The position numbers were made by a program, and so were the translations under genes. DNA of 64,000 nt from Frankia sp. AgB32 (GTDB taxonomy: Bacteria > Actinomycetota > Actinomycetes > Frankiales > Frankiaceae), in contig NZ_JALKFX010000010.1 in the NCBI RefSeq assembly GCF_023243045.1, positions 1 through 64,000 of the forward strand, in the 5' to 3' direction. The notes under the pieces were generated by a model, which had not been told where the DNA came from, made no database searches, and saw only the letters and a program-made list of their open reading frames with translations. Below, in pieces: positions 35,599 to 42,877 of the stretch (position 1 is its first letter; each line of letters starts with the position of its first letter).

Positions 35599-35632
35599 GC
35601 GCAGGGCAGTGTCCGGGCGATCTTGCTGGTAG
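34226..35632 (+). CDS. IS630-family transposase, altered catalytic residues
   Basis: A 468-residue transposase: two N-terminal helix-turn-helix repeats (VGVSLRTVGRWRRGF and LGVNESTVLRWRTRF), a linker, and a DDE domain recognised by PVVPMMPGMPERRTHDY and WLHQVERWFGRL. In usual family members the first two acidic residues are Asp (VDEK and DNYxTHK); here they read CVEEES and VCENNSTYN, so both Asp positions are Glu and the NYGTHK box is degraded. The final Glu is present. The frame runs through the right repeat to 35632. It is probably inactive or weakened. Confidence 0.85.
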   Translation: MAGSGPAAVEIVLSEDERVELVRRAGGVDRRAGDRARIVLAAAEGLSNVEVAAAVGVSLRTVGRWRRGFAARRLAGLSDAAPSGRSKATELVLAEAERVQLERWARRAKTAQFLALRARIVLRCAEGGTDRGVAGELGVNESTVLRWRTRFTERRLDGLFDEPRAGRPPSVPLDQVKDVIAATLESAPGADTQWSRTSMAKRTGLSPSTIGRIWKRLDLKPHLRDSVTLTTDPRFVAKVVDVVGLYHNPPEKAVVLCVEEESLAQALDRSQPVVPMMPGMPERRTHDYLFRAITRLFAADNIADGAVVGELHRRHRAIEFRRFLTRIDRTVPTGLDVHLVCENNSTYNTAEIRTWLERHPRFHVHVAPTGSAWLHQVERWFGRLADELVRRGVHTSVHALEADIRVWIHTWNRNPRPFAWTRTADEILASLSTYLTTITPPADTTNKEEPAPRTCGAGRRAVSGRSCW

Positions 35633-35714
35633 GTGAGTCGTCTCTTTGTGGGTTGTGGCCTGGTGAGCAGGTCGGGTTCCGTGGAGGGGCCGACTGCGCT
35701 GCCGAGTGGTCGCT
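35612..35714. repeat. Dispersed repeat, copy A (about 103 bp)
   Basis: Aligns without gaps with 40651-40753; I count about 13 mismatches in 103 positions. It starts 14 bp outside the right IS630 end. No gene is supported inside it. Confidence 0.75.
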
Positions 35715-35809
35715 GGACGCAATGTGGCGCGTAGCAGGTTCTGGGCCACCGAACCGGCGCGAGGCGGGTCTCCCGCCCCTGCGCCGCCAGGTCGGATGTG
35801 CGACGCGGC

Positions 35810-36793
35810 TCAGCTCGCGCTGACAGTCGTCGGAGCGGTGACGAGTTCGACGGCGCGCAGGCGATCGGCGCGGGCGGGGGCGGCGGGGGCGAGCATCAGT
35901 TCGTCGGCGCCGGTCTGCTCGGCCAGGTCGGCGAGGTAGGCGTGCACCTGCTCGGGGGTGCCGACGGCGGTGTAGCGCATCATGTCGCGGATCTGGCTGC
36001 CGGCCGGGGTGTCGAGCAGGGCGTCGACGTCCTCGTCAGTGAGGGTCGCGCCGCGGGCGAGGAACATCCGCGCCCGGCCGCGCAGCGCCGCCCGGTGCTG
36101 CTCGGCGGCCTCCTCCGGCGTCGGCGCGGCGGCGAGACCGGCGGCGACGATCAGATAGGGCTCCGGCTGACCCTCGGACGGGCGGAACTCCGACCGGTAC
36201 GTCCGCACGGCGGCGTGCAGGGCGGCGGGGGCGAAGTGGGAGGCGAAGGCGTAGGGCAGGCCGAGGGCGGCGGCGAGCTGGGCGCCGAACAGCGACGAGC
36301 CGAGGATGTACAGCGGCACGTTCGACCCGTCACCCGGTGTCGCCCGCACCCCGGGGATGCGGGTGCGGCCGCTGAGGTAGCCCTGCAGTTCGAGGACGTC
36401 GCGGGGGAACGCGTCGGCGGATTCGGGGCCGCGGCGCAGGGCCAGCATCGTGTTCTGGTCGGAGCCGGGCGCCCGGCCGAGGCCGAGGTCGATGCGGTCC
36501 GGGTGCAGTGCGGCGAGGGTGCCGAACTGCTCGGCGATGAGCAGCGGGGAGTGGTTCGGCAGCATCACTCCCCCGGCGCCCAGGCGGATGCCCTCGGTGT
36601 TCGCGGCGACGTGGGCGATCAGGACGCTGGTCGCCGCCGAGGCGATCCGCGGCATGTTGTGGTGCTCGGCGTACCAGACCCGGTGGTAGCCGGAGCGCGC
36701 CGCGGCCCGGGCGAGCGGGACGGCGCCGTGCAGCGCGGCGCCCGGCTGCTCACCCTCGGCCACGAGGGCGATGTCGAGCAGGGAGTACTTCAT
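35810..36793 (-). CDS. LLM-class flavin-dependent oxidoreductase
   Basis: A 327-residue luciferase-like (TIM barrel) monooxygenase of the small bacterial LLM group 1. Visible: [43 protein letters not shown], and the C-terminal [14 protein letters not shown]. These use FMNH2 or F420H2; none of the usual residues proves which. ATG 36793 is preferred to TTG 36796. A paralogue sits at 47369. It stands alone, its end close to the dispersed repeat. Confidence 0.85.
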   Translation of the reverse strand: MKYSLLDIALVAEGEQPGAALHGAVPLARAAARSGYHRVWYAEHHNMPRIASAATSVLIAHVAANTEGIRLGAGGVMLPNHSPLLIAEQFGTLAALHPDRIDLGLGRAPGSDQNTMLALRRGPESADAFPRDVLELQGYLSGRTRIPGVRATPGDGSNVPLYILGSSLFGAQLAAALGLPYAFASHFAPAALHAAVRTYRSEFRPSEGQPEPYLIVAAGLAAAPTPEEAAEQHRAALRGRARMFLARGATLTDEDVDALLDTPAGSQIRDMMRYTAVGTPEQVHAYLADLAEQTGADELMLAPAAPARADRLRAVELVTAPTTVSAS

Positions 36794-36840
36794 CAACCGA
36801 CGTCCTCAGGCGTGGGGTCGGCGGCCCCGGCGACGCCCGG

Positions 36841-36861
36841 CCTGGCCTGGCCTGGCCTGGT
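36841..36861. repeat. Short CCTGG tandem repeat
   Basis: CCTGG repeats four times in the short gap upstream of the LLM gene. Confidence 0.6.
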
Positions 36862-36966
36862 CTGGGCGGAGCGTCGAGCCCCGAAACCGGTGGGTGTGTC
36901 CGCCTACGACCGTAGCCGACAGTCGGCGGCCCCGGCGCCGCGACGAGCACCGTCCGGCGGATCAGG

Positions 36967-37749
36967 TCAGGCGAGGCCCTCGGCCGTCACCCAGTCGGGG
37001 GCGACGGTCTCGCCGTCGACGACGAGGGTGTAGGCGCCTTCCTCGTCGAGCTGGGTGACGAGCAGTGCGAGCAGCGTCTGCAGGCGGGCGAGGCGCTCGC
37101 TGCCCGGCGCTGCCCCGGATTCCAGCGCGGTGGCGAAACCGCCGAACCAGGCGGCGAAGATCTCGTCGTAGCGGGTGTCGAAGTAGGCGAAACCGGCGCA
37201 CTGTTCGGCCAGGCCGTCGGGGCCGCGCATCAGTTCGCCGATCGCCCGCTGCTCCTCCCGCCAGAGCATGAACCGCGACGAGTGGAACGTGTCGACCCGG
37301 TCGTACAGGTCGCTGGCGAACTCGCGGCCGATGTCGGCGAGCAGCGCGGCGACGAGCCGGGTGTCGGCGGCGCTCTCGAAGCGCAGCAGCGCCAGCCGCG
37401 AGTAGAGGATCTCCAGGGTGCCGAAGTACCGGGCGACGCAGAACAGGGTGCCGAGGGTCGCGAGCCGCCGGCGCCGCGGCGTGGATTTCAGATAGGCGAG
37501 GAACCCCTTCTTGCGGATGTTGTGGATGCGGGCGCCGAGGTCGAAGGCGGCGACGAGCAGTGGCTCGCGGTACCGGTCGAGTTCAGCCTTGGCGGCGGAG
37601 CGTTTCTCGCTGTCGCGGGTGGAGCGTTCCAGCTCGTAGCGGACCTGTTCCAGCTCGACGCCCTGCCGGTGCGTCCACACCGAGGCGCCGACCGACACGA
37701 CGACGCCGGCCAGCGACGAGATGAGGGCGGCGGCGATGCCCGCGTCCAC
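36967..37749 (-). CDS. Hypothetical membrane-anchored protein
   Basis: A 260-residue protein I do not recognise by name. An N-terminal membrane helix (AALISSLAGVVVSVGASVW) is followed by a charged helix (ELEQVRYELERSTRDSEKR, likely coiled coil) and a largely helical soluble domain with conserved-looking aromatic residues (VARYFGTLEILYSRLALLRF, then FMLWREEQRAIGELM). Similar proteins of unknown role are common in actinobacteria. It is transcribed alone, convergent with nothing obvious. Confidence 0.7.
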   Translation of the reverse strand: MDAGIAAALISSLAGVVVSVGASVWTHRQGVELEQVRYELERSTRDSEKRSAAKAELDRYREPLLVAAFDLGARIHNIRKKGFLAYLKSTPRRRRLATLGTLFCVARYFGTLEILYSRLALLRFESAADTRLVAALLADIGREFASDLYDRVDTFHSSRFMLWREEQRAIGELMRGPDGLAEQCAGFAYFDTRYDEIFAAWFGGFATALESGAAPGSERLARLQTLLALLVTQLDEEGAYTLVVDGETVAPDWVTAEGLA

Positions 37750-38057
37750 CGCACCTCCCGATCCGCGATGCCCGCTTCACCAGCCGGCTGTTGATCCACG
37801 CCTGCGCGGGCAGCAGAGTACCGCCGCGTCGATCACGGGGGGCCGAGTTCGTCCATTCCGAGGAATAGAAGCCCTTCGTAAGGGGATAAGCACCATCAGC
37901 GACGACGGCCGACGGCCCCGAACCTGGACGACGCCACCCGGCACGCGGTGGCGCCCACGGGCCACCCGGCTGGCGGCGCCCCGCCCGCCGGTGCGGACTC
38001 CCGGCCGGGCGGATCACCGGAGGAATCACGTCACCGAACTGCGGAGAGGACGCCACC
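37750..38057. other. Intergenic region with two small palindromes
   Basis: No gene seen. ATTCC-GA-GGAAT at 37855-37866 and CCCTT-CGT-AAGGG at 37872-37884 lie next to each other in an AT-richer patch, a likely promoter/operator region between the minus-strand membrane protein and the plus-strand small gene. Confidence 0.4.
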
Positions 38058-38285
38058 ATGACCACGACAGCGCGCAGCGGCTCGAGCACCGGAACGAAGG
38101 ACACCCAGTACGACCTGCTCTGGTACACCGAGAGCTGCCTGGACAACGCCCTGCGGTTGGACTCCTACATCGCCGACGCCGAGCGCGACGGCGACCACGA
38201 GCTGACCGACCTGTTCCGCCGCGCGCAGTCCGACAGCCGCAAGGGCGCCGAGCAGGGCAAGCAGCTCCTGCGCAGTCGACTCTGA
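38058..38285 (+). CDS. Small conserved hypothetical protein
   Basis: A 75-residue hydrophilic helical protein: a Ser/Thr/Gly start, then DTQYDLLWYTESCLDNALRL, ADAERDGDHELTDLFRRAQ and a basic end. The ATG has GGAGAGG about 9 bases upstream, which supports translation. I cannot assign a function; the pattern of two amphipathic helices resembles small stress-related proteins of actinobacteria. Confidence 0.65.
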   Translation: MTTTARSGSSTGTKDTQYDLLWYTESCLDNALRLDSYIADAERDGDHELTDLFRRAQSDSRKGAEQGKQLLRSRL

Positions 38286-38321
38286 GCGTCCTGACGCGCG
38301 GACGCCCGGTCCGGCCGACCG

Positions 38322-39308
38322 CTAACCGTGATCGGCTACGAGGACGCGGCTGCCGCGCAGGGACTGGCGGTGGCGGGCCGGGGTCGCGAAGCGGCGGGCA
38401 AGGGTGAGCATCGTGTCGTCGCGGACGACGGTGAACCCGTGCGCGCCCACGGCCCGCCGCATCGCCCGCGGCGTCCACGCCGACCGGTTCGGTTCCCGGG
38501 CCATCGGGTTCTCCCGGCCACTGAGCCGGCCGAGGATACCGGCCGCGAGCCGGCCGAGGGCGAAACCCGCCGTCGGCGGGTGGTAATGCACCACCAGCCG
38601 GCTGCCGGGCGCGGAACGCCGCCCGACGACACCGAGCGTGCCGAGCACCTGGCCGCGGGTGAGGTAGGGCACGACACCCTCCCAGATCCAGACGGTCGGC
38701 GCGGCACGGCGGTGCCCGGCGGCGGCGAGCGCGGCATCGAGGTCGTCCCGGCTGAAGTCGACCGGCACGTACGTCGGCGACGACAACAACGTCAACGAGG
38801 ACGCGGTCGCCGCCGCGGGCAGGACCTCGGCGCGTTCGCGCTTGTCGCGCTGCGAGGCCGGATGGTCGACCTCGAACACCGGGGTGCCGGCCAGTTCGGG
38901 CATCCGCCAGATCCGGCCGTCCAGGCCGGCTCCGAGGATCACGACCTGGGGGACGGGCCCGGCGCCCGGTGGGGTCGGGCGAAGCGCGTCGCGGAGGGCA
39001 TCGTCGATCGTGATGGTTCGGGGGGCCATCACGTCGCCGCAGGAGCGCACCATCTCGAACGTCAGCCGCGGCCCGACTCCTGTCGGCAGCACGCCGACAC
39101 GGACCTCCTCGACGACCGCCCGTTCGTCGGGGCGCAGCAGCGCGAGCGCCGTCGGGTCGTCGAACCGGCCGGGCGCGAGGCGTCCGTGCGCGACCGCCCG
39201 TCCCTGGCAGACGAGCACCGCCGTGCGACTCGCCCCGCCGGCGCCGCCCATCGGCCGGTGCCCGCGCCCGCCGCGCCGGCCAGCACCGGAGAACCCTCCT
39301 GCGCCCAT
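38322..39308 (-). CDS. SAM-dependent methyltransferase (leucine carboxyl methyltransferase-like)
   Basis: A 328-residue class I methyltransferase of the LCM/Ppm1-like actinobacterial family. Visible: VVILGAGLDGRIWRMP as the SAM-binding motif I, VFEVDHPASQRDKRER as motif II with the Asp, and WIWEGVVPYLTRGQV as the conserved motif 4. A variable N-terminal extension (about 1-30) is Gly/Arg-rich. ATG 39308 has GGGAGG six bases upstream. It follows the lipoprotein gene by 37 bp and is likely co-transcribed. Substrate unknown. Confidence 0.82.
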   Translation of the reverse strand: MGAGGFSGAGRRGGRGHRPMGGAGGASRTAVLVCQGRAVAHGRLAPGRFDDPTALALLRPDERAVVEEVRVGVLPTGVGPRLTFEMVRSCGDVMAPRTITIDDALRDALRPTPPGAGPVPQVVILGAGLDGRIWRMPELAGTPVFEVDHPASQRDKRERAEVLPAAATASSLTLLSSPTYVPVDFSRDDLDAALAAAGHRRAAPTVWIWEGVVPYLTRGQVLGTLGVVGRRSAPGSRLVVHYHPPTAGFALGRLAAGILGRLSGRENPMAREPNRSAWTPRAMRRAVGAHGFTVVRDDTMLTLARRFATPARHRQSLRGSRVLVADHG

Positions 39309-39345
39309 TGCGTCCTCCCGTGCCAGGGGCCCGACCAGACCGCCC

Positions 39346-40395
39346 TCATCCTGACAGGCGGGCGGCTCCGCGGGCGGTGAGGGTGATCGCGGCGGTGTGC
39401 AGGCCGGTGTCGGTGCGGAACTGGACGAACGCCCGCCACGCACCCGGCCGCGGCAGGTCGGCGGTGAACGTGAGCGTCGGCCCGCCGGCACCGGTGGTCG
39501 TCGCGTCGGCCGGGTGCAGGTGGGCGAAGGCGAGGTCGCGCTCGTGGAAGGCGCTGACATGGGCCAGGCTGGACAGGTACGGCCGCAGGTCGGTCACCAG
39601 CCGGCCGCCCCGGGTCACGGTCACGGTGAACGGGCTGGCCGTTCCCGCGGCGAGCGGGCCCCGGGGGGTGGCGACGGTCAGGGTGTAGCCGTCCGCCGTG
39701 GTCGTGGTCGACGGCGCCGGCAGCGGGACCGCGGCCGCGGCGCCGGGCACGGTGATCGGCTGGCTGAGCACCATCGGGGTGTCGCGGCCCTGCACCGTCG
39801 TCGTGAACGAGGCGTAGGCGCGGTAGAAGCCGGCCGGGGTGGCGGGCAGACCGACCGTCCAGGTGCCGTCGGCGGCCATGGTCGGGTGCAGATGCTGGAA
39901 ACCGGTCAGGTCGGATCTGATCAGATACAGGTGCATCGGCTCGTCCTGAACGGTGACGAACCTGGTGATCGGCTGGTTGTCGTCGCCGCGCACCTGGAGG
40001 TGGGCGGCGCTCGGCCGGTTCGCGGTGAGGGTCGTCGGGGCCACGACGAGGCGCAGGCCGTCGGACTCGGCGCTCAGGCCGTCACCGGTGAGGTCGAGCT
40101 GATCCGCCGCGGCAGCACCGCCGCCCGCCATGCCCGCCATGCCGGTTGCGCTGCTCTCGTCGCCGTGGGCGATCGGCGCGGCGGCGGTCGGCCCGGGCCC
40201 GACCTCGCCCGCGGGCGACGCCGAGGGTGCCGTCGCCGCCAGGGTCGCCGATCGCGCCGTCGAGCGCAACGGTCCGGTCGTGGCGTCGCCGCAGCCGGCG
40301 ACGGCGACCAGGGTGGCGGCGACGAGACCGGCCGCCGCGGCGGTGGCGCGGACGCGAGCGTCGGGCCGCGAGGCGGACGGGCGGGCGGGCAGCAT
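39346..40395 (-). CDS. Secreted lipoprotein, His-rich beta domain
   Basis: A 349-residue lipoprotein: hydrophobic signal ending in the lipobox LVAVAGC (Cys about 35), a Ser/Ala/Pro linker, then two beta-rich regions. Each carries a histidine cluster, FQHLHPTM (about 170) and SAFHERDLAFAHLHP (about 280-300), as expected for a metal (possibly copper) binding site. The sequence MAGMAGGG lies in the linker. It belongs to a conserved actinobacterial secreted family I cannot name with certainty. Upstream of a methyltransferase in the same direction. Confidence 0.72.
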   Translation of the reverse strand: MLPARPSASRPDARVRATAAAAGLVAATLVAVAGCGDATTGPLRSTARSATLAATAPSASPAGEVGPGPTAAAPIAHGDESSATGMAGMAGGGAAAADQLDLTGDGLSAESDGLRLVVAPTTLTANRPSAAHLQVRGDDNQPITRFVTVQDEPMHLYLIRSDLTGFQHLHPTMAADGTWTVGLPATPAGFYRAYASFTTTVQGRDTPMVLSQPITVPGAAAAVPLPAPSTTTTADGYTLTVATPRGPLAAGTASPFTVTVTRGGRLVTDLRPYLSSLAHVSAFHERDLAFAHLHPADATTTGAGGPTLTFTADLPRPGAWRAFVQFRTDTGLHTAAITLTARGAARLSG

Positions 40396-40650
40396 CGATC
40401 GGGGCCGTCTTCCGGGCGGGCACGCCGATGATGACGTGCAGTGAACATGAATGGACGCGCAGCGATGAACCTAACGTGCGGCGACGGCGGCGCCCAGCAG
40501 GCCGAGCGATGCCCTCGCCCCTCGTGCGGGCCCCCGGCGCCGCGCCGTCGGTGCGTGTGCCCCCGCCATCCCAGGAAGCGGCACCTGACCCAGCACCACC
40601 TACTGGTAGCCGGCAGTGACCCACCTGACGTCCGATCGGGCTAGCCCGCA

Positions 40651-40753
40651 TCCGGGTGATCTTGCTGGTGGGTGAGTCGTGTCTGTGTGTGCTGTGGCCT
40701 GGTTGGCCGGTCGGGTTCCGTGGAGGGGCCGGCCACGCTGCCGACTGGTCGCT
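40651..40753. repeat. Dispersed repeat, copy B (about 103 bp)
   Basis: Same orientation and length as copy A at 35612-35714, about 87% identical by hand. Next to further degenerate copies to the right. Confidence 0.75.
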
Positions 40754-40937
40754 TCGGAGGGACCGGTGTCCGGATTTGCCGACCGGGCGCGCTTCCAGCT
40801 GGCCGCTGGGGCTCGGCGTTCGGTTGGCCCGCGACCGTCGCGGCTGGTTCCCTGCCGTCCGCTGCCGGCCGGGGACTCAAAGGTCGCGGTGAGCTGCTCT
40901 GGGAGGGACCGGGCGCGCTTGTGGTGGGTTGCTCTGC

Positions 40938-41004
40938 GGGGCTCGGTGTCCGGTGTGCCCGCGCGGCAGGGCCCGCTGCGCTGCCGACCGGTCGCTGTGC
41001 CGGG
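40938..41004. repeat. Degenerate repeat copy C
   Basis: Shares GGGGCTCGGTGTCCGG at one end and GACCGGTCGCT at the other with 17392-17457, and the GCGCTGCCGA-n2-GGTCGCT end with copies A and B, linking the two repeat types. Confidence 0.5.
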
Positions 41005-41192
41005 GTCGCCACGGCGGCCGGCCCAGCCGGCGATCATTCCTGACCGGCGGCGGACCGCCAGTGCGGGGGCAGGGGTATGGACCCGGAAATCGGGCACAGA
41101 GGCGTGGTCAACGTCAACAGCCGGGGCAACGACCACGCGCGGCAGGCGGCCGCGGGACCGCTGGCCACGGCGACCTCGATCGAGGAGGTGGC

Positions 41193-42755
41193 ATGCGGGT
41201 CAACGACGGCACGGGGAGTTCCGCCGGCACGGGCGGCCTCGTTCGCACGGCGATTCCGGCGCGGCTCGACCGGCTCCCCTGGGCCCGGTTCCACTGGATG
41301 GTAGTCATCGGCCTCGGCACGGTGTGGATTCTCGACGGCCTCGAGGTGACGATGGTCGGCGCGGTCGGCTCGCGCCTCACCGAGGACGACAGCGGCATTT
41401 CGCTGTCCTCCGGCGACATTGGCACCGCCGCCGCCATCTACGTTCTCGGCAGCTGCCTCGGGGCACTTTTCTTCGGCCAGCTCACCGACCGTTTCGGCCG
41501 GAAGAGACTGTTCCTGCTCACCCTCGGCGTCTACATCGCGGCGACGACGGCCACCGCGTTCTCCTTGACCCCGTGGTTCTTCTTCCTGACCCGCTTCTTC
41601 ACCGGCGCCGGAATAGGCGGCGAATATGCGGCGATCAACTCGGCCGTGGACGAGCTGATTCCGGCGCGGGTGCGGGGCCGGGTCGACCTGCTCATCAACG
41701 GCTCCTACTGGCTGGGCTCGGCCGCCGGCTCCGGGCTGACCGTGTTCCTGCTGTCCGAACACTTCGCCGCCGACGTCGGCTGGCGGCTCGCGTTCGGCCT
41801 CGGCGCGCTGCTCGGGCTGGTCATCCTGGTCGTGCGCCGGCACGTGCCGGAGAGCCCGCGGTGGCTGTTCATCCACGGCCGGGCGGACGACGCCGAGGAG
41901 ATCGTCGGCGGCATCGAGGCCGAGGTCCAGGCGCAGAGCGGCGAGCGGCTGGCGGAACCGGCAACCCGGATCACCATCCGGCAGCGCTCGGTGATCCCGC
42001 TGCGGACGATCGCGTCCACGGCGTTTCGCACCTACCCGCGCCGCGCGGTGCTCGGCCTTGCCCTCTTCATCGGCCAGGCGTTTCTCTACAACGCGTTCAC
42101 CTTCGACCTGGGCACGATCCTGACGACGTTCTACGGGGTGAGTTCGGCGACGGTGCCGGTGTTCCTGGTCGTCTACGCGCTGGGCAACTGCGCCGGCCCG
42201 CTGGTCCTCGGCCGGCTGTTCGACACGCTCGGCCGCCAGCCGATGATCGCGGGAACCTACCTGGCGGCGGCGGCGTTCGGCGTGGTGCTCGCGGTGCTGT
42301 TCCAGGCCGGCGCGCTGACCGCGTGGACGTTCCTGGCGGTCGTCGCGGTGACGTTCTTCTTCGCCTCGGCGGGCGCGAGCGCCGCCTATCTGACGGTCAG
42401 CGAGATCTTCCCGATGGAGACCCGGGCGCTGGCGATCGCGTTCTTCTACGCGGTGGGCACCGGGGTCGGTGGCATCGCCGGACCGCTGCTGTTCGGCCAT
42501 CTCATCGACACCGGTCGCACCGGGCCGGTGATGGTTGGTTTCCTTGTCGGGGCCGTGGTGATGGCCGTCGGCGGGGTCGCCGAGCTGATGTTCGGCGTGG
42601 ACGCGGCCGGCCGCTCGCTGGAGGACATCGCCGCCCCCCTCACCGCCATCGAGGACCAGGAGCCGTGCCCGGACGGTCCGGCAGTCGAGGTGCCCGTCGG
42701 TCCGTCGCCGGCGGGCTCGACGGCTGCGGCCCGAGCACATCCCGGCTCCGCCTAG
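41193..42755 (+). CDS. MFS transporter (sugar/aromatic-acid symporter type)
   Basis: A 520-residue permease with 12 predicted helices. Typical marks: GQLTDRFGRKRLF in loop 2-3, GAGIGGEYAAINSAVDELIPARVRGR (shortened: GIGGEYAAINSAVDELIPAR) after helix 4-5, PESPRWLFIHGRADDAEEIV at the central loop and LFDTLGRQP in loop 8-9, with SEIFPMETRA after helix 10. This places it in the metabolite:H+ symporter/sugar porter group. A 40-residue charged C-terminal tail is cytoplasmic. GAGGAGG lies before ATG 41193. Substrate unknown; transport inward by proton symport is the family norm. Confidence 0.85.
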   Translation: MRVNDGTGSSAGTGGLVRTAIPARLDRLPWARFHWMVVIGLGTVWILDGLEVTMVGAVGSRLTEDDSGISLSSGDIGTAAAIYVLGSCLGALFFGQLTDRFGRKRLFLLTLGVYIAATTATAFSLTPWFFFLTRFFTGAGIGGEYAAINSAVDELIPARVRGRVDLLINGSYWLGSAAGSGLTVFLLSEHFAADVGWRLAFGLGALLGLVILVVRRHVPESPRWLFIHGRADDAEEIVGGIEAEVQAQSGERLAEPATRITIRQRSVIPLRTIASTAFRTYPRRAVLGLALFIGQAFLYNAFTFDLGTILTTFYGVSSATVPVFLVVYALGNCAGPLVLGRLFDTLGRQPMIAGTYLAAAAFGVVLAVLFQAGALTAWTFLAVVAVTFFFASAGASAAYLTVSEIFPMETRALAIAFFYAVGTGVGGIAGPLLFGHLIDTGRTGPVMVGFLVGAVVMAVGGVAELMFGVDAAGRSLEDIAAPLTAIEDQEPCPDGPAVEVPVGPSPAGSTAAARAHPGSA

Positions 42756-42786
42756 GGGCTCGCCAGCGTGGGCGCGAACGCGGCGC

Positions 42787-42817
42787 GGGGCGACGGCCGA
42801 GAGTCGGCCGACGCCCC
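42787..42817. terminator. Strong hairpin between MFS and WS/DGAT genes
   Basis: 14-bp arms (42787-42800 and 42804-42817) with one mismatch and a 3-base loop between two converging genes. Confidence 0.75.
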
Positions 42818-42877
42818 GTGCTCCCGCATCCCCGCGTCGGCGGGGAGCCCCACCACCGCGCCATGTGGTGCCGCGGA

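Larger units (their letters stand above)
40396..41192. other. Long gap filled with degenerate repeats
   Basis: Almost 800 bp without a supported gene. It contains repeat copy B (40651-40753), a second type (40938-41004) and between them further degenerate pieces, for example GGGGCTCGGCGTTCGG near 40808 and ACCGGGCGCGCTT at about 40785 and 40906. Continuous frames here translate into low-complexity Arg/Pro/Ala/Thr and are unlikely to be real. Confidence 0.55.

Noticed and set aside
40600-41136. Minus-strand frame with repeated Arg/Pro peptide
   Set aside because: Its repetition reflects the nucleotide repeats, not a protein family; similar frames occur at each repeat copy.
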